In this document: piece after piece, positions 8,410 to 16,072 of the stretch
How positions within the stretch are numbered: position 1 is the stretch's first letter
How the letters are laid out: each line of letters starts with the position of its first letter
NCBI GenBank assembly: GCA_017535315.1
Contig: JAFXUD010000039.1
Span: forward strand, 36,322 to 100,321
From: Victivallales bacterium
GTDB lineage: Bacteria; Verrucomicrobiota; Lentisphaeria; Oligosphaerales; Oligosphaeraceae
Length of the DNA stretch: 64,000 bases
Direction of reading: 5' to 3'
Program-made: the position numbers and the translations under genes
The notes under the pieces: generated by a model
What the model was told of the DNA's origin: nothing
The model's input: only the letters and a program-made list of their open reading frames with translations
The model's database searches: none

Positions 8410-9231
8410 ATGATGAAGAAGCTAACGATAGTAGTACTTTGCCTGGCCGCACTTATCTTGAGTTCATGCTGCTGCCCCTATTGCCGCGAAAGAATGGCCC
8501 AGGAAAAAGAAGTGAACAAGCGATTCGGCGTGGATTCGCCAAGACCTGTCGTCAATGTCGCCAAATGCGATTCCACCATCACCCTGGATGGCAAGCTGGA
8601 CGACCCCGCCTGGGCAAAGGCCCAGACCTACCAGATGGCTCCCCCCTTCATCGGACGCGACATGCTCCCCAAGATGAAGGCAAACAGGGACAGCGAGCCT
8701 TTCGAGGGAGCGGAAGTCAAATATCTCTATACTGCTGATACGCTCTATATCGGCGTCAAACTCCAGGATTCCGACGTCTATCAGAATGGTATTGATGACC
8801 AATCGCACTTCTACCAGCAGGGCGACCTCGTGGAAGTCTTTCTCAAGCCTGAAAATGCTTCCCCATACTGGGAAATCTACGGCACCCCGAACAATCTGAA
8901 GACCACCTTCCGCTTCACCGCCCGCGGATGCGGACGCTCCGACTGGGGCGAACTCGACCCAGCCTACAAATGCGCCGCAACCGTCCAGGGCACCCTTAAC
9001 AAGTCCGACGACAAGGACGGCGGCTGGACCATCGAGATGGCCTTCCCCTTCAAGATGCTGGAGGCCTTCTGCGGCGTGCCATTCGGCAAGGGACAAAAAT
9101 GGACCTGCCTGGTCGCACGCTACAACTACAACAACACCTACACAGGCTACCAGAACTCCTCCGTCCCCATGCTACCCCAGGCAAACTACCACCTCATCGA
9201 ATACTACGCAGCCCTCAACCTTTTGGATTGA
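8410..9231 (+). CDS. Lipoprotein with CBM9-like domain
   Basis: 273 aa. I choose ATG 8410, 5 nt after GGAGGATTGT's GGAGGA, rather than the upstream in-frame start inside the epimerase gene. A hydrophobic N-terminus ends in LILSSC, a lipobox, so the protein is probably lipid-anchored. From about residue 40 the sequence CDSTITLDGKLDDPAWAKA opens a family 9 carbohydrate-binding-like domain (DOMON/CBM9 group), with the later 'LYIGVKLQDSDV', 'DLVEVFLKP' and 'GGWTIEMAFPF' strands typical of these domains. No catalytic domain is present. The protein likely captures glycans at the membrane. Confidence 0.85.
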   Translation: MMKKLTIVVLCLAALILSSCCCPYCRERMAQEKEVNKRFGVDSPRPVVNVAKCDSTITLDGKLDDPAWAKAQTYQMAPPFIGRDMLPKMKANRDSEPFEGAEVKYLYTADTLYIGVKLQDSDVYQNGIDDQSHFYQQGDLVEVFLKPENASPYWEIYGTPNNLKTTFRFTARGCGRSDWGELDPAYKCAATVQGTLNKSDDKDGGWTIEMAFPFKMLEAFCGVPFGKGQKWTCLVARYNYNNTYTGYQNSSVPMLPQANYHLIEYYAALNLLD

Positions 9232-9235
9232 TAGG

Positions 9236-9266
9236 AACCTCGTGGCGATAAGCCCCCCACGGGGTT
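9236..9266 (+). terminator. Possible terminator after the CBM9 lipoprotein gene
   Basis: AACCTCGTGG (9236-9245) pairs with CCACGGGGTT (9257-9266), ten pairs with one G-T, across an 11-nt loop, starting 4 nt after the stop codon. The following bases are TTGGGG rather than a U-tract, so intrinsic termination would be weak. Confidence 0.4.
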
Positions 9267-9321
9267 TGGGGATGTGGGACGCAGGCTGATTGCTGAGGTC
9301 CAAAAAAATCAACATGGCGGT

Positions 9322-9349
9322 TTGCAAAAGTGGAAACTGCCAATATATT
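9322..9349 (+). promoter_or_regulatory. Sigma-70-like promoter for the tRNA gene
   Basis: TTGCAA at 9322-9327 and TATATT at 9344-9349 are separated by 16 bp and lie 27 bp upstream of the mature tRNA 5' end. Both hexamers match the consensus at four or five positions. Position and spacing are the only support. Confidence 0.45.
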
Positions 9350-9376
9350 AAAAGCGTTTTCAGAAGAAAACAAAGT

Positions 9377-9452
9377 GCCGGGTTAGCTCAGCTGGTAGAG
9401 CAGTGGAATCATAATCCACGTGTCATTGGTCCGAATCCGATACCCGGTACCA
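9377..9452 (+). tRNA. tRNA-Met (anticodon CAU), CCA encoded
   Basis: A full 76-nt cloverleaf folds by eye. The acceptor GCCGGGT pairs with ACCCGGT (the first pair is G-U). The D-arm is GCTC/GAGC, the anticodon stem GTGGA/TCCAC has loop ATCATAA (anticodon CAT), and the T-stem is ATTGG/CCGAT, followed by discriminator A and encoded CCA. The G-rich anticodon stem of initiators is absent, so it is an elongator tRNA-Met or possibly the lysidine-modified tRNA-Ile(CAU). The T-loop reads TCCGAAT with C where U55 is expected. Confidence 0.93.
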
Positions 9453-9464
9453 ATCCTGAAATCC

Positions 9465-9504
9465 AAATCCCTGCTCTTCCCTAAGGAAAAGCAGGGATTT
9501 TTTT
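9465..9504 (+). terminator. Intrinsic terminator of the tRNA transcript
   Basis: A 16-bp stem with one mismatch (9465-9480 with 9485-9500), tetraloop CTAA, runs into TTTTTTT ending at 9504. It begins 12 nt after the CCA end. Confidence 0.9.
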
Positions 9505-9534
9505 GTGCGCTCTTACTGGGCGATTCCATTACAA

Positions 9535-10140
9535 TCAGCCAGCGGTAGGCTCTGGCGAGGTTTTCTTTTTCCAGGAAAGGAAAAGGCGTTTCAGGAAGAG
9601 ACAAAATGCAACCAGCAGGCAAATGACGATGATGCTTCCAATCAGCGGAAGCAGAATGGACAGCAGGCTTCCCAGAACCGAGCCAATCGTCTCAAAGGTG
9701 TTGATAAAACTATTGCCTAAGCCAGCCGTGACAACTGTGCTGGTTCCACGGACAGCCGACGATGCTATCTTAACAGCCGCGCTGGCACCGCCGCCCGCGA
9801 CAATCGCCAGAACCCACTTCAGCATCGGCGAAATGTCGGCAACCATCGTAGAAGAAACGGCCATCGTCCCCGCGATGACAGCGACGGGAAACGAGATGGC
9901 GTCCATGAAATTATCGACACCTGGGATGTAATAGGTGCAGATTTCCAGGATTGTCGCCACCGCAAGCAAGAAAACGGCGGGATAGCTGCCCAGCCAGGCA
10001 AAACCAGGGGAAAGGGTAATCCACCCAGCATGCGCACCTAAACTCAGGCATAGCATCGGCACAAACACCTTGAAGCCGCAGGTTGCACTCAACGCAATCC
10101 CCATGATCAAGCAAACAACAAACTGATAGGCATTTTCCAT
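9535..10140 (-). CDS. DUF4126-family membrane protein
   Basis: 201 aa from the ATG at 10140. An in-frame ATG three codons upstream has AGAGG directly abutting it, whereas 10140 has that AGAGG at 9 nt spacing. About five hydrophobic segments are visible. The N-terminal 'GIALSATCGFKVFVPMLCLSL' and the central 'SFPVAVIAGTMAVSSTMVADISPMLKWVLAIVAGGGASAAVK' match the DUF4126 pattern as I know it. Function unknown; inner-membrane location predicted. The C-terminus is a lysine-rich cytoplasmic tail. It is transcribed alone, converging with the tRNA unit. Confidence 0.75.
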   Translation of the reverse strand: MENAYQFVVCLIMGIALSATCGFKVFVPMLCLSLGAHAGWITLSPGFAWLGSYPAVFLLAVATILEICTYYIPGVDNFMDAISFPVAVIAGTMAVSSTMVADISPMLKWVLAIVAGGGASAAVKIASSAVRGTSTVVTAGLGNSFINTFETIGSVLGSLLSILLPLIGSIIVICLLVAFCLFLKRLFLSWKKKTSPEPTAG

Positions 10141-10343
10141 AGTCTTCATCCTCTAATACTTTATCCCTTTTATCCCTTTTTTCCTTCTAAAAATTTAAAC
10201 CTAATTCCAAAGATTTCAATTGTCTCCAAACAAATTACTTCTCTTTCCTCTTGTTATTCCCATTTATCAGGTTATAATTTAGAAAGGTATTTAGTCTATC
10301 TGTTAATCGTTCGTTAAAAATCATAAACATAGGAATCTCCGCT

Positions 10344-11072
10344 ATGAAAAAACGCTTCACCCTCATAGAGCTTTTGGTCGTAATCGCCATCATCGCGATT
10401 CTGGCGGCCATGCTGCTGCCCGCCCTTGCCAAGGCACGCGAAAAGGCACGTGCCATATCTTGCACAAACAATGCCAAACAGTTGATGCTCGGCCTGGTTC
10501 AATATACCATGGATAACCATCATCTGCTCCCATACGGATGGAGCTACTACAACGACAACGGTACTAAATATGCAAAAAACTACCCCTGCTCCAACAACGA
10601 ATTCGACAAGGCGTACTGGCCTGCCGCCATCTATGACAACGTCGGCGACATAAAGGCCTTCAAGTGCCCATCCACTGTCACGGAAAACAAAATCGGCTAT
10701 GCAACCGTCTATGGTGGCACAGCCTCTGGAATGCCTTACATATCCTATGCGGGCCCATCGCCCGTGCTCAACGAGCACAAAACCCCGTCACAGACCATGT
10801 ACATGGCCTGCTGCGGCACGAAAGAAAACGTGATTCAAGCCTACAACTATTTCATTTATAGCCCCTGCAACAGCGCCCTGGCTGCCTGGTGGGATGGCAC
10901 AACTGCCAATTTCGGCAAGCTCAATACAGCACACGGTGGTGGCGCAAACGCAGGCTTCCTGGACGGCCATGTGGAAGGGCATCCCCTTAATTTCTTCCGC
11001 CAGACGGGAGCCAAGAACAGCTACGAGGTTGGCGCACGCCTCTGGGCATACTATAAAACCAGCACCAACTAA
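10344..11072 (+). CDS. Prepilin-like protein with H-X9-DG domain
   Basis: 242 aa. The N-terminus [19 protein letters not shown] is a type IV prepilin/type II pseudopilin leader with the processing site before F and Glu at +5. Toward the C-terminus '[14 protein letters not shown]' gives His, nine residues, then Asp-Gly, the prepilin-associated H-X9-DG motif common in PVC bacteria. The middle region is strand-rich with scattered Cys. AGGA precedes the start. Exported, membrane-tethered; function unknown. A monocistronic unit with a 203-bp A+T-rich upstream gap. Confidence 0.88.
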   Translation: MKKRFTLIELLVVIAIIAILAAMLLPALAKAREKARAISCTNNAKQLMLGLVQYTMDNHHLLPYGWSYYNDNGTKYAKNYPCSNNEFDKAYWPAAIYDNVGDIKAFKCPSTVTENKIGYATVYGGTASGMPYISYAGPSPVLNEHKTPSQTMYMACCGTKENVIQAYNYFIYSPCNSALAAWWDGTTANFGKLNTAHGGGANAGFLDGHVEGHPLNFFRQTGAKNSYEVGARLWAYYKTSTN

Positions 11073-11121
11073 AGAGGCTTATCCTTTTTTCCAGCCAGGT
11101 GCTCTGGTTTTGCAGTAGATT

Positions 11122-11757
11122 TTAAAGGAAGTGTTCGCGCATGATGGCTACAAAGCTGTCGGTCGCGTATGGGGTTCCAATGGCACGGAACTTCCAGCCG
11201 CCGTTTCGACGGTAGAATTCGCCGAACACCATCGAGCACATCCCGTCGTACTTCTCCTCATTGGAAAGGTCGTACCGCAGCATCTCGCGTCCTTTCGCAT
11301 CAACGGCGCGGATGAAGGCGTTCTCCACCTGCCCGAAATCCTGATGTTTCTGAATCCCATGGTAAATCGACGCCAGAATCACAATGACGTCATAACAGGC
11401 ATCCAGCTTGTCAAGATTGATGATGATCTGCTCGGCGTCGCCTTCCCCGTCTCCCGTGCGGTTGTCCCCAGTGTGATAGACATAACCAGTGAAGTGGCGA
11501 AGATTGTTGTAGAAAACCACATCGCCGCCAACCATTTTCCTGTCCCCTAGCCTGGCAACCTTTCCGTCGCTGTCAAGCATGAACGCAATGGCGTTCAGAT
11601 CGTAATCATCGTTTTCATTTTTCTTGCCCAAAAGCGATGAAAAAAGACCCTTGGGGCTTTCCTTCACATCCCACCCCAATCCGACTGTTACGGAAGAAAG
11701 ATCATACACATCCTTTTCAAGGTTGATCGTCTGTCCTTTTTGCAGGTTAATCACCAT
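11122..11757 (-). CDS. TerD-family protein
   Basis: 211 aa. The protein starts VINLQKGQTINL and continues 'VTVGLGWD', 'DLNAIAFMLDSDGKV', 'VFYNNLRH' and 'GDGEGDAEQIIINLDKL', the characteristic calcium-binding TerD repeat order; 'MVFGEFYRRNGGWKFRAIG' is the conserved C-terminal block. TerD proteins bind Ca2+ and belong to tellurite/phage/colicin stress modules, but no other ter genes are visible here. A calcium-transporting ATPase on the same strand lies just upstream, which may be functionally meaningful. The start is preceded by an AAGGAGG-type site (11759-11765 reversed). Confidence 0.92.
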   Translation of the reverse strand: MVINLQKGQTINLEKDVYDLSSVTVGLGWDVKESPKGLFSSLLGKKNENDDYDLNAIAFMLDSDGKVARLGDRKMVGGDVVFYNNLRHFTGYVYHTGDNRTGDGEGDAEQIIINLDKLDACYDVIVILASIYHGIQKHQDFGQVENAFIRAVDAKGREMLRYDLSNEEKYDGMCSMVFGEFYRRNGGWKFRAIGTPYATDSFVAIMREHFL

Positions 11758-11789
11758 GTTTCCTCCTTGTCAAGTTATGTGGTCACTTG

Positions 11790-11944
11790 AGAGGTAATTT
11801 CAAAACTAACGCGAAATGCTCTAAGAAATGGGTGCAGTAGCTAAGACAACGGCTTGAAGCCACACTTTCATGTGCGAGAAGCGTCGACAATGTCAATGTG
11901 TTCAGATCGACGCGTATTTCGATAATAGTTTTGAAATTACCTCT
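11790..11944. repeat. 155-bp inverted-repeat element (AGAGGTAATTTCAAAACTA termini)
   Basis: A perfect 19-bp terminal inverted repeat, AGAGGTAATTTCAAAACTA, bounds 11790-11808 and 11926-11944 with about 117 bp of non-coding DNA between. The right end supplies the last codon and stop of the calcium ATPase gene (AAG AGG TAA on the minus strand). Relatives of the terminus occur at 14642-14663 (as a 22-bp palindrome), 14877-14894, 18911-18945 (in a terminator) and 20294-20310. Confidence 0.7.
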
Positions 11945-14543
11945 TGATGAGTTTACAAATCACGTCAATTGGAATGACCAGGAAGGCCAGCAAGAGGCAT
12001 TTGCCCCACGTCGCCATGGAGAGAGGGGTCACATTAAGAGCCTTCCCACCAAATGTGACAAACAGAAACTGAAGAAGGAATATGCCGCCCATCACAATCA
12101 GGAAGGTGATGTTACGCCCGATCCCCTCGAAGGGATTGAGATGAGCTGTGCGTGCATTGAATCCATTGAAAGTAATCGCCATCATGAACGTGGCAAACAA
12201 TGCCGATTTCAGATAGATTTTATCGAGTACGCCGTTTACATCCGTTGCTCCGATGAAACTCTGAATCCACGGCACCAAAAGAATCGACAGGCAAATGGCG
12301 GTGATGTAGAACGCGCTGATGATGATTTCCGTCATCATGCCTGCGGTGACAATGCTCTCCGACCGTGGAATCGGCTTCTCATTCATATACTCCTTCAACG
12401 GCGGCTCACTTCCAAATGCTATCGCAGCCATCGTATCCATCGCCAGATTGATAAGCAGAAGCTGGATAACGGTCATCACCACGTTCTCGCCGAACATCGG
12501 TCCAATCGCACAGGTCAGAACCGCCGCAACATTCACCGTCAACTGGAAAATCAGGAACTTGCGGATGCTCTTGAACATCGTCCGTCCGTACAGAATGGCC
12601 TTCTCGATGGAGGAGAGGTTGTCATCAAGGATTGTGATCTCGCCCGCCTCTTTGGCCACCTCTGTGCCGCTGCCCATGGCAAAACCCACATCCGCCTTGC
12701 GCAACGCGGGGGAATCGTTCACGCCATCGCCTGTCATGCCGACCACCAGGTTCAGTTCCTGTGCATTCTTCACCAAACGGCTCTTGTCCAGCGGCAATGC
12801 CCTGGAGACGACGCGCAGATGAGGAAGGAGCTTCTTCAACTCTTCGTCGCTCTTCTCAGCCAGTTCAAACGAAGTGAGGGCAACGTCATCATCGGAGACC
12901 AATAGTCCCGCCTCCTTCGCGATGGCAACGGCCGTCTCTTTGCGGTCACCCGTGACCATCACAACCTGGATGCCCGCGTTCTGAATCTCCTTGACGGCAT
13001 CCTTGACCTCCTTGCGCACATTGTCGCGGATACTAATGATGCATACCAGCGTCAGCGGCACATCATCCTTGTTGCCATCAGCCTTCGCAACCGCCAGCAG
13101 ACGCATGGAGCGCCCAGCCTGCTCATTCAGATAGGCATTGATGCGCGCGGTGTCCCCTAGCGGCTGTTCCTTTCCGTCCGCATCCACATACTTCTTGCAG
13201 CGGTCAATGATGCGTTCGGGAGCACCCTTGATGTATATCCGCGTGGCACCATCGTGGTTGACCACGATCGATGAACATTTCTTGTTGGAATCAAAGGCAT
13301 TAAAGGTCACAACCTCCTCCTTGTTGATGGACTTCGCCAGCCCATTGGAAATCAGAAAGGCCATCAGGGCGCGGTCAGTTCCGTTTCCGCCAATTACGCT
13401 GTCCGCACTCGCTATGGAGCTGTTGTTCACGCCAATGCCAATCAACACGTCATCCCGCAAGGAGGCCGTGATTTTGGAGAGGTTGTCAAACCTGTCCAGA
13501 CCACCTGTCGCCATCTCCACAACAGAAAGGCGCCCCTCCGTGATGGTCCCCGTCTTGTCGCTGAAGAGGATACTCAAGCTACCCGCCGTCTCAAGACCAT
13601 TTATCTTGCGCACCAGCACGTTGTCCTTGACCATTTTCAGGCTCTGGATGGCCTGCAGGATAGAACTCAGCATCGGCAACCCCTCTGGCACAGCGCAGAC
13701 AATAATGGTGACCGCCACCGTTACAGCATCGACAAGCAACCGTAGCCAATCCTGCCAATCTGACGGGGCTTTGCCTGTCAAAACGGTCACCAGCACAACG
13801 ATGGCGACGATCGTGGCTGCACCAATGTACCCAAACATGGATATCTGGTTTGCCAGCTTGCCCAATTTCACTTGTAGCGGGGTTTCGCGGGTCTGCTCCT
13901 GAGCAGCAAGCGCGGCTTGGCCAAACTCCGTCTTGTCGCCGACGACTTTGACCTCCTGGTATGCCTCTCCGCTGCAAATGACAGTTCCGCGGTAGATGTA
14001 GTATTGGTTGAGAAGGTCCTTTGTATTGTAGGTAGCTCCTTTTTCAAACGCGACCTTGGGAGCTTCCTCTGACTCGCCGTTCAAGGAAGCCTGGTCAACT
14101 TTCAAACTCCCCTCCAGCAAAATACCATCAGCGGGAATCTTGTCGCCCGCCTGAAGGAAGATGACATCCCCGACAACCGCGTCGTCCAACGGAATCTCAA
14201 CCACGCTGGATTCACGGACCGCCTTGATTTTCTCCTTTGCATTCTCCGCATGTTTCAAGGCCGAAGCCTTGCCCTCCTGCTTGTTCTCAAATACGGCAGC
14301 CACGCCGTTGGCAATGATGATGGCGACAAAGATACCAAAGGGCTCGTACCATTCGGCCTTCCCGAAGACGTACAAAGCCAGCTGGACGAGCAGTGCAACC
14401 AGAAGAATCATGATCATCGGGTCCTTGAAGCCCTTCAGGATTTTCGACCACAGCGGCTCTGGCGGAATATCGGTCAACGCATTCGAGCCATTTTGCTTTC
14501 TGCTCTCTTCAACCTGTTGTTTCGTTAATCCCGAAAAAATCAT
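11937..14543 (-). CDS. P-type Ca2+-transporting ATPase
   Basis: 868 aa P2-type cation pump. The N-terminal cation-transporter segment contains EPLWSKILKGFKDPMIMILL. The actuator-domain loop reads LNGESEEAPK (TGES-equivalent). Transmembrane helix 4 carries VCAVPEGLP, the calcium-pump P-E-G-L motif; the phosphorylation site is Asp329 in DKTGT; the hinge is TGDGVNDSPALRKADVGFAMG. Four C-terminal helices are present. Calcium extrusion is the best assignment, PMCA-like in length. A stem-loop sits 2 nt upstream of its AAGGAG. The stop codon lies inside the inverted-repeat element ending at 11944. Confidence 0.93.
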   Translation of the reverse strand: MIFSGLTKQQVEESRKQNGSNALTDIPPEPLWSKILKGFKDPMIMILLVALLVQLALYVFGKAEWYEPFGIFVAIIIANGVAAVFENKQEGKASALKHAENAKEKIKAVRESSVVEIPLDDAVVGDVIFLQAGDKIPADGILLEGSLKVDQASLNGESEEAPKVAFEKGATYNTKDLLNQYYIYRGTVICSGEAYQEVKVVGDKTEFGQAALAAQEQTRETPLQVKLGKLANQISMFGYIGAATIVAIVVLVTVLTGKAPSDWQDWLRLLVDAVTVAVTIIVCAVPEGLPMLSSILQAIQSLKMVKDNVLVRKINGLETAGSLSILFSDKTGTITEGRLSVVEMATGGLDRFDNLSKITASLRDDVLIGIGVNNSSIASADSVIGGNGTDRALMAFLISNGLAKSINKEEVVTFNAFDSNKKCSSIVVNHDGATRIYIKGAPERIIDRCKKYVDADGKEQPLGDTARINAYLNEQAGRSMRLLAVAKADGNKDDVPLTLVCIISIRDNVRKEVKDAVKEIQNAGIQVVMVTGDRKETAVAIAKEAGLLVSDDDVALTSFELAEKSDEELKKLLPHLRVVSRALPLDKSRLVKNAQELNLVVGMTGDGVNDSPALRKADVGFAMGSGTEVAKEAGEITILDDNLSSIEKAILYGRTMFKSIRKFLIFQLTVNVAAVLTCAIGPMFGENVVMTVIQLLLINLAMDTMAAIAFGSEPPLKEYMNEKPIPRSESIVTAGMMTEIIISAFYITAICLSILLVPWIQSFIGATDVNGVLDKIYLKSALFATFMMAITFNGFNARTAHLNPFEGIGRNITFLIVMGGIFLLQFLFVTFGGKALNVTPLSMATWGKCLLLAFLVIPIDVICKLIKR

Positions 14544-14929
14544 TTTATCTCCTTACCCCAAACGCAAGGTTTCGCTTGGGCTTGTTAAAAAATCCAATCT
14601 ACAGAGGTTATTGCAAAACGAATGTGAAAAACATAATGTAAGAGGTAATTTCAAAATTACCTCGTAAGGTTTGTCTTTCGAGAAGAATTATGCAAACGCC
14701 TCGTATCTTATGAATATATTGTTGCGGAATCAAAATACAAATACATTAAGCGTATTTGAGCACCTCCACGTCCTTTGTTCGTTTCATAAGAATTTAGAGG
14801 ACCCTTACGAGAAAAAAGCGATTTGCAAAACCGCAAAAAAACAGCATATTATAGCTACATTACTGTTTTGGATATAAGAGGTATTTTCAAAACTCTTAAT
14901 GAAAACTCTGGCGAAGGAACCATCAATTC
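14544..14929. other. Divergent gap between the Ca2+ ATPase and sbcD
   Basis: 386 bp with no convincing gene; the 68-codon plus-strand frame at 14671 lacks a ribosome-binding site. It holds (1) a stem-loop on the minus strand at 14557-14580, CGCTTGGG pairing with CCCAAACG, directly in front of the ATPase Shine-Dalgarno sequence, (2) a 22-bp palindrome GAGGTAATTT-CA-AAATTACCTC at 14642-14663, and (3) a variant of the same sequence, AGAGGTATTTTCAAAACT, at 14877-14894, about 35 bp before sbcD. Confidence 0.55.
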
Positions 14930-16072
14930 ATGAAGATTTTCCATCTTTCCGACTTGCATCTGGGGAAGCGCATCAACGGGTATTCCATGCTGGAGGACCA
15001 GACATATATTCTGGAAAGAATCCTTGACAGCGTCAAAGAGGAGAAACCGCAGGCGGTCATCATCGCTGGCGACGTCTATGACAAGGCCATGCCATCGGAG
15101 GAGGCCGTAGCCCTGCTGGACGACTTCCTCTGCAAGTTGTCCGCACTGGAAAACCGCCCAGAAGTGTTTGTCATCTATGGCAATCACGATTCAGCGGAGC
15201 GGTTGTCGTTCGGCAATCGTCTGATTGAGAAAAGCGGCGTTCATCTCTCACCTGTCTTCAATGGAAAAGTCAAATCCGTGAAACTGACGGATGCACACGG
15301 GACTGTAACCTTCCATTTGCTGCCCTTCATCAAGCCGTCGGATGTCAGAAACGCCTATCCTGAGGCGCAAATCGAAAGCTACACCGATGCCGTCCGCGAG
15401 GCAATCGGCCATTTGGACCTGGATGCCACAAAGCGGAATGTCCTGGTCGCCCATCAATTTGTGACGGATGCGGTGCGCAGTGATTCAGAAGATGTGAGCG
15501 TCGGCGGAATGGACAATGTGAACGCCGTGGCCTTCGAGGGTTTTGACTACGTCGCACTCGGTCATCTGCATCGTCCGCAGGCCATTCCAGGCAACGAGCA
15601 CATCCGCTATTGCGGGACGCCGCTGAAATACTCCATCTCCGAAAAGGATGACAAAAAGGGGATTCTCGTCGTTGAAATGGGAGCCAAAGGGGATATGAAC
15701 TACCGAACCATCCCCCTGCTGCCATTGCACGATATGCGTGAAATCAAAGGGACATACGATGAACTGGCGCTCAAGAAGAACTACGAGGGGTCAAACACGG
15801 AAGACTATATCCACATCGTCCTGACGGACGAAAATGACATCATGGACGCGGTGGGACGTCTCCGTGTCATCTATCCCAACATCTTGTCGTTGGAATACCA
15901 AAATAAGAGGACAAGCATAGATACAAAGGTTGAGCAACTGAAAAACATCGAGCAGAAAACCGACATGGAAGTTCTGGAAGCATTGTACAAGATGCAGAAC
16001 AACCAGGAGCTGAATGAGGCCCAGTGCGTATTTTCAGAGGAAATCTTCAAATCTATCCAGGAAGGGAAATAA
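14930..16072 (+). CDS. sbcD: Exonuclease subunit SbcD
   Basis: 380 aa Mre11-type metallophosphoesterase, the nuclease half of SbcCD, which opens DNA hairpins and trims blocked double-strand ends. All phosphoesterase motifs are visible: DLHLGKR (Asp8, His10), AGDVYDKAMPS, YGNHDSAERL, VAHQFVTDA and ALGHLHRPQ. The C-terminal capping and SbcC-binding part follows. Stop and the sbcC start overlap by one base (TAATG), so the two are translationally coupled. Start preceded by GAAGGA (14914-14919). Confidence 0.97.
   Translation: MKIFHLSDLHLGKRINGYSMLEDQTYILERILDSVKEEKPQAVIIAGDVYDKAMPSEEAVALLDDFLCKLSALENRPEVFVIYGNHDSAERLSFGNRLIEKSGVHLSPVFNGKVKSVKLTDAHGTVTFHLLPFIKPSDVRNAYPEAQIESYTDAVREAIGHLDLDATKRNVLVAHQFVTDAVRSDSEDVSVGGMDNVNAVAFEGFDYVALGHLHRPQAIPGNEHIRYCGTPLKYSISEKDDKKGILVVEMGAKGDMNYRTIPLLPLHDMREIKGTYDELALKKNYEGSNTEDYIHIVLTDENDIMDAVGRLRVIYPNILSLEYQNKRTSIDTKVEQLKNIEQKTDMEVLEALYKMQNNQELNEAQCVFSEEIFKSIQEGK

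Noticed and set aside
14557..14580. Riboswitch (for example a manganese-type leader) ahead of the calcium ATPase
   Set aside because: Only a single 8-bp stem is visible; conserved riboswitch core sequences are not recognisable.
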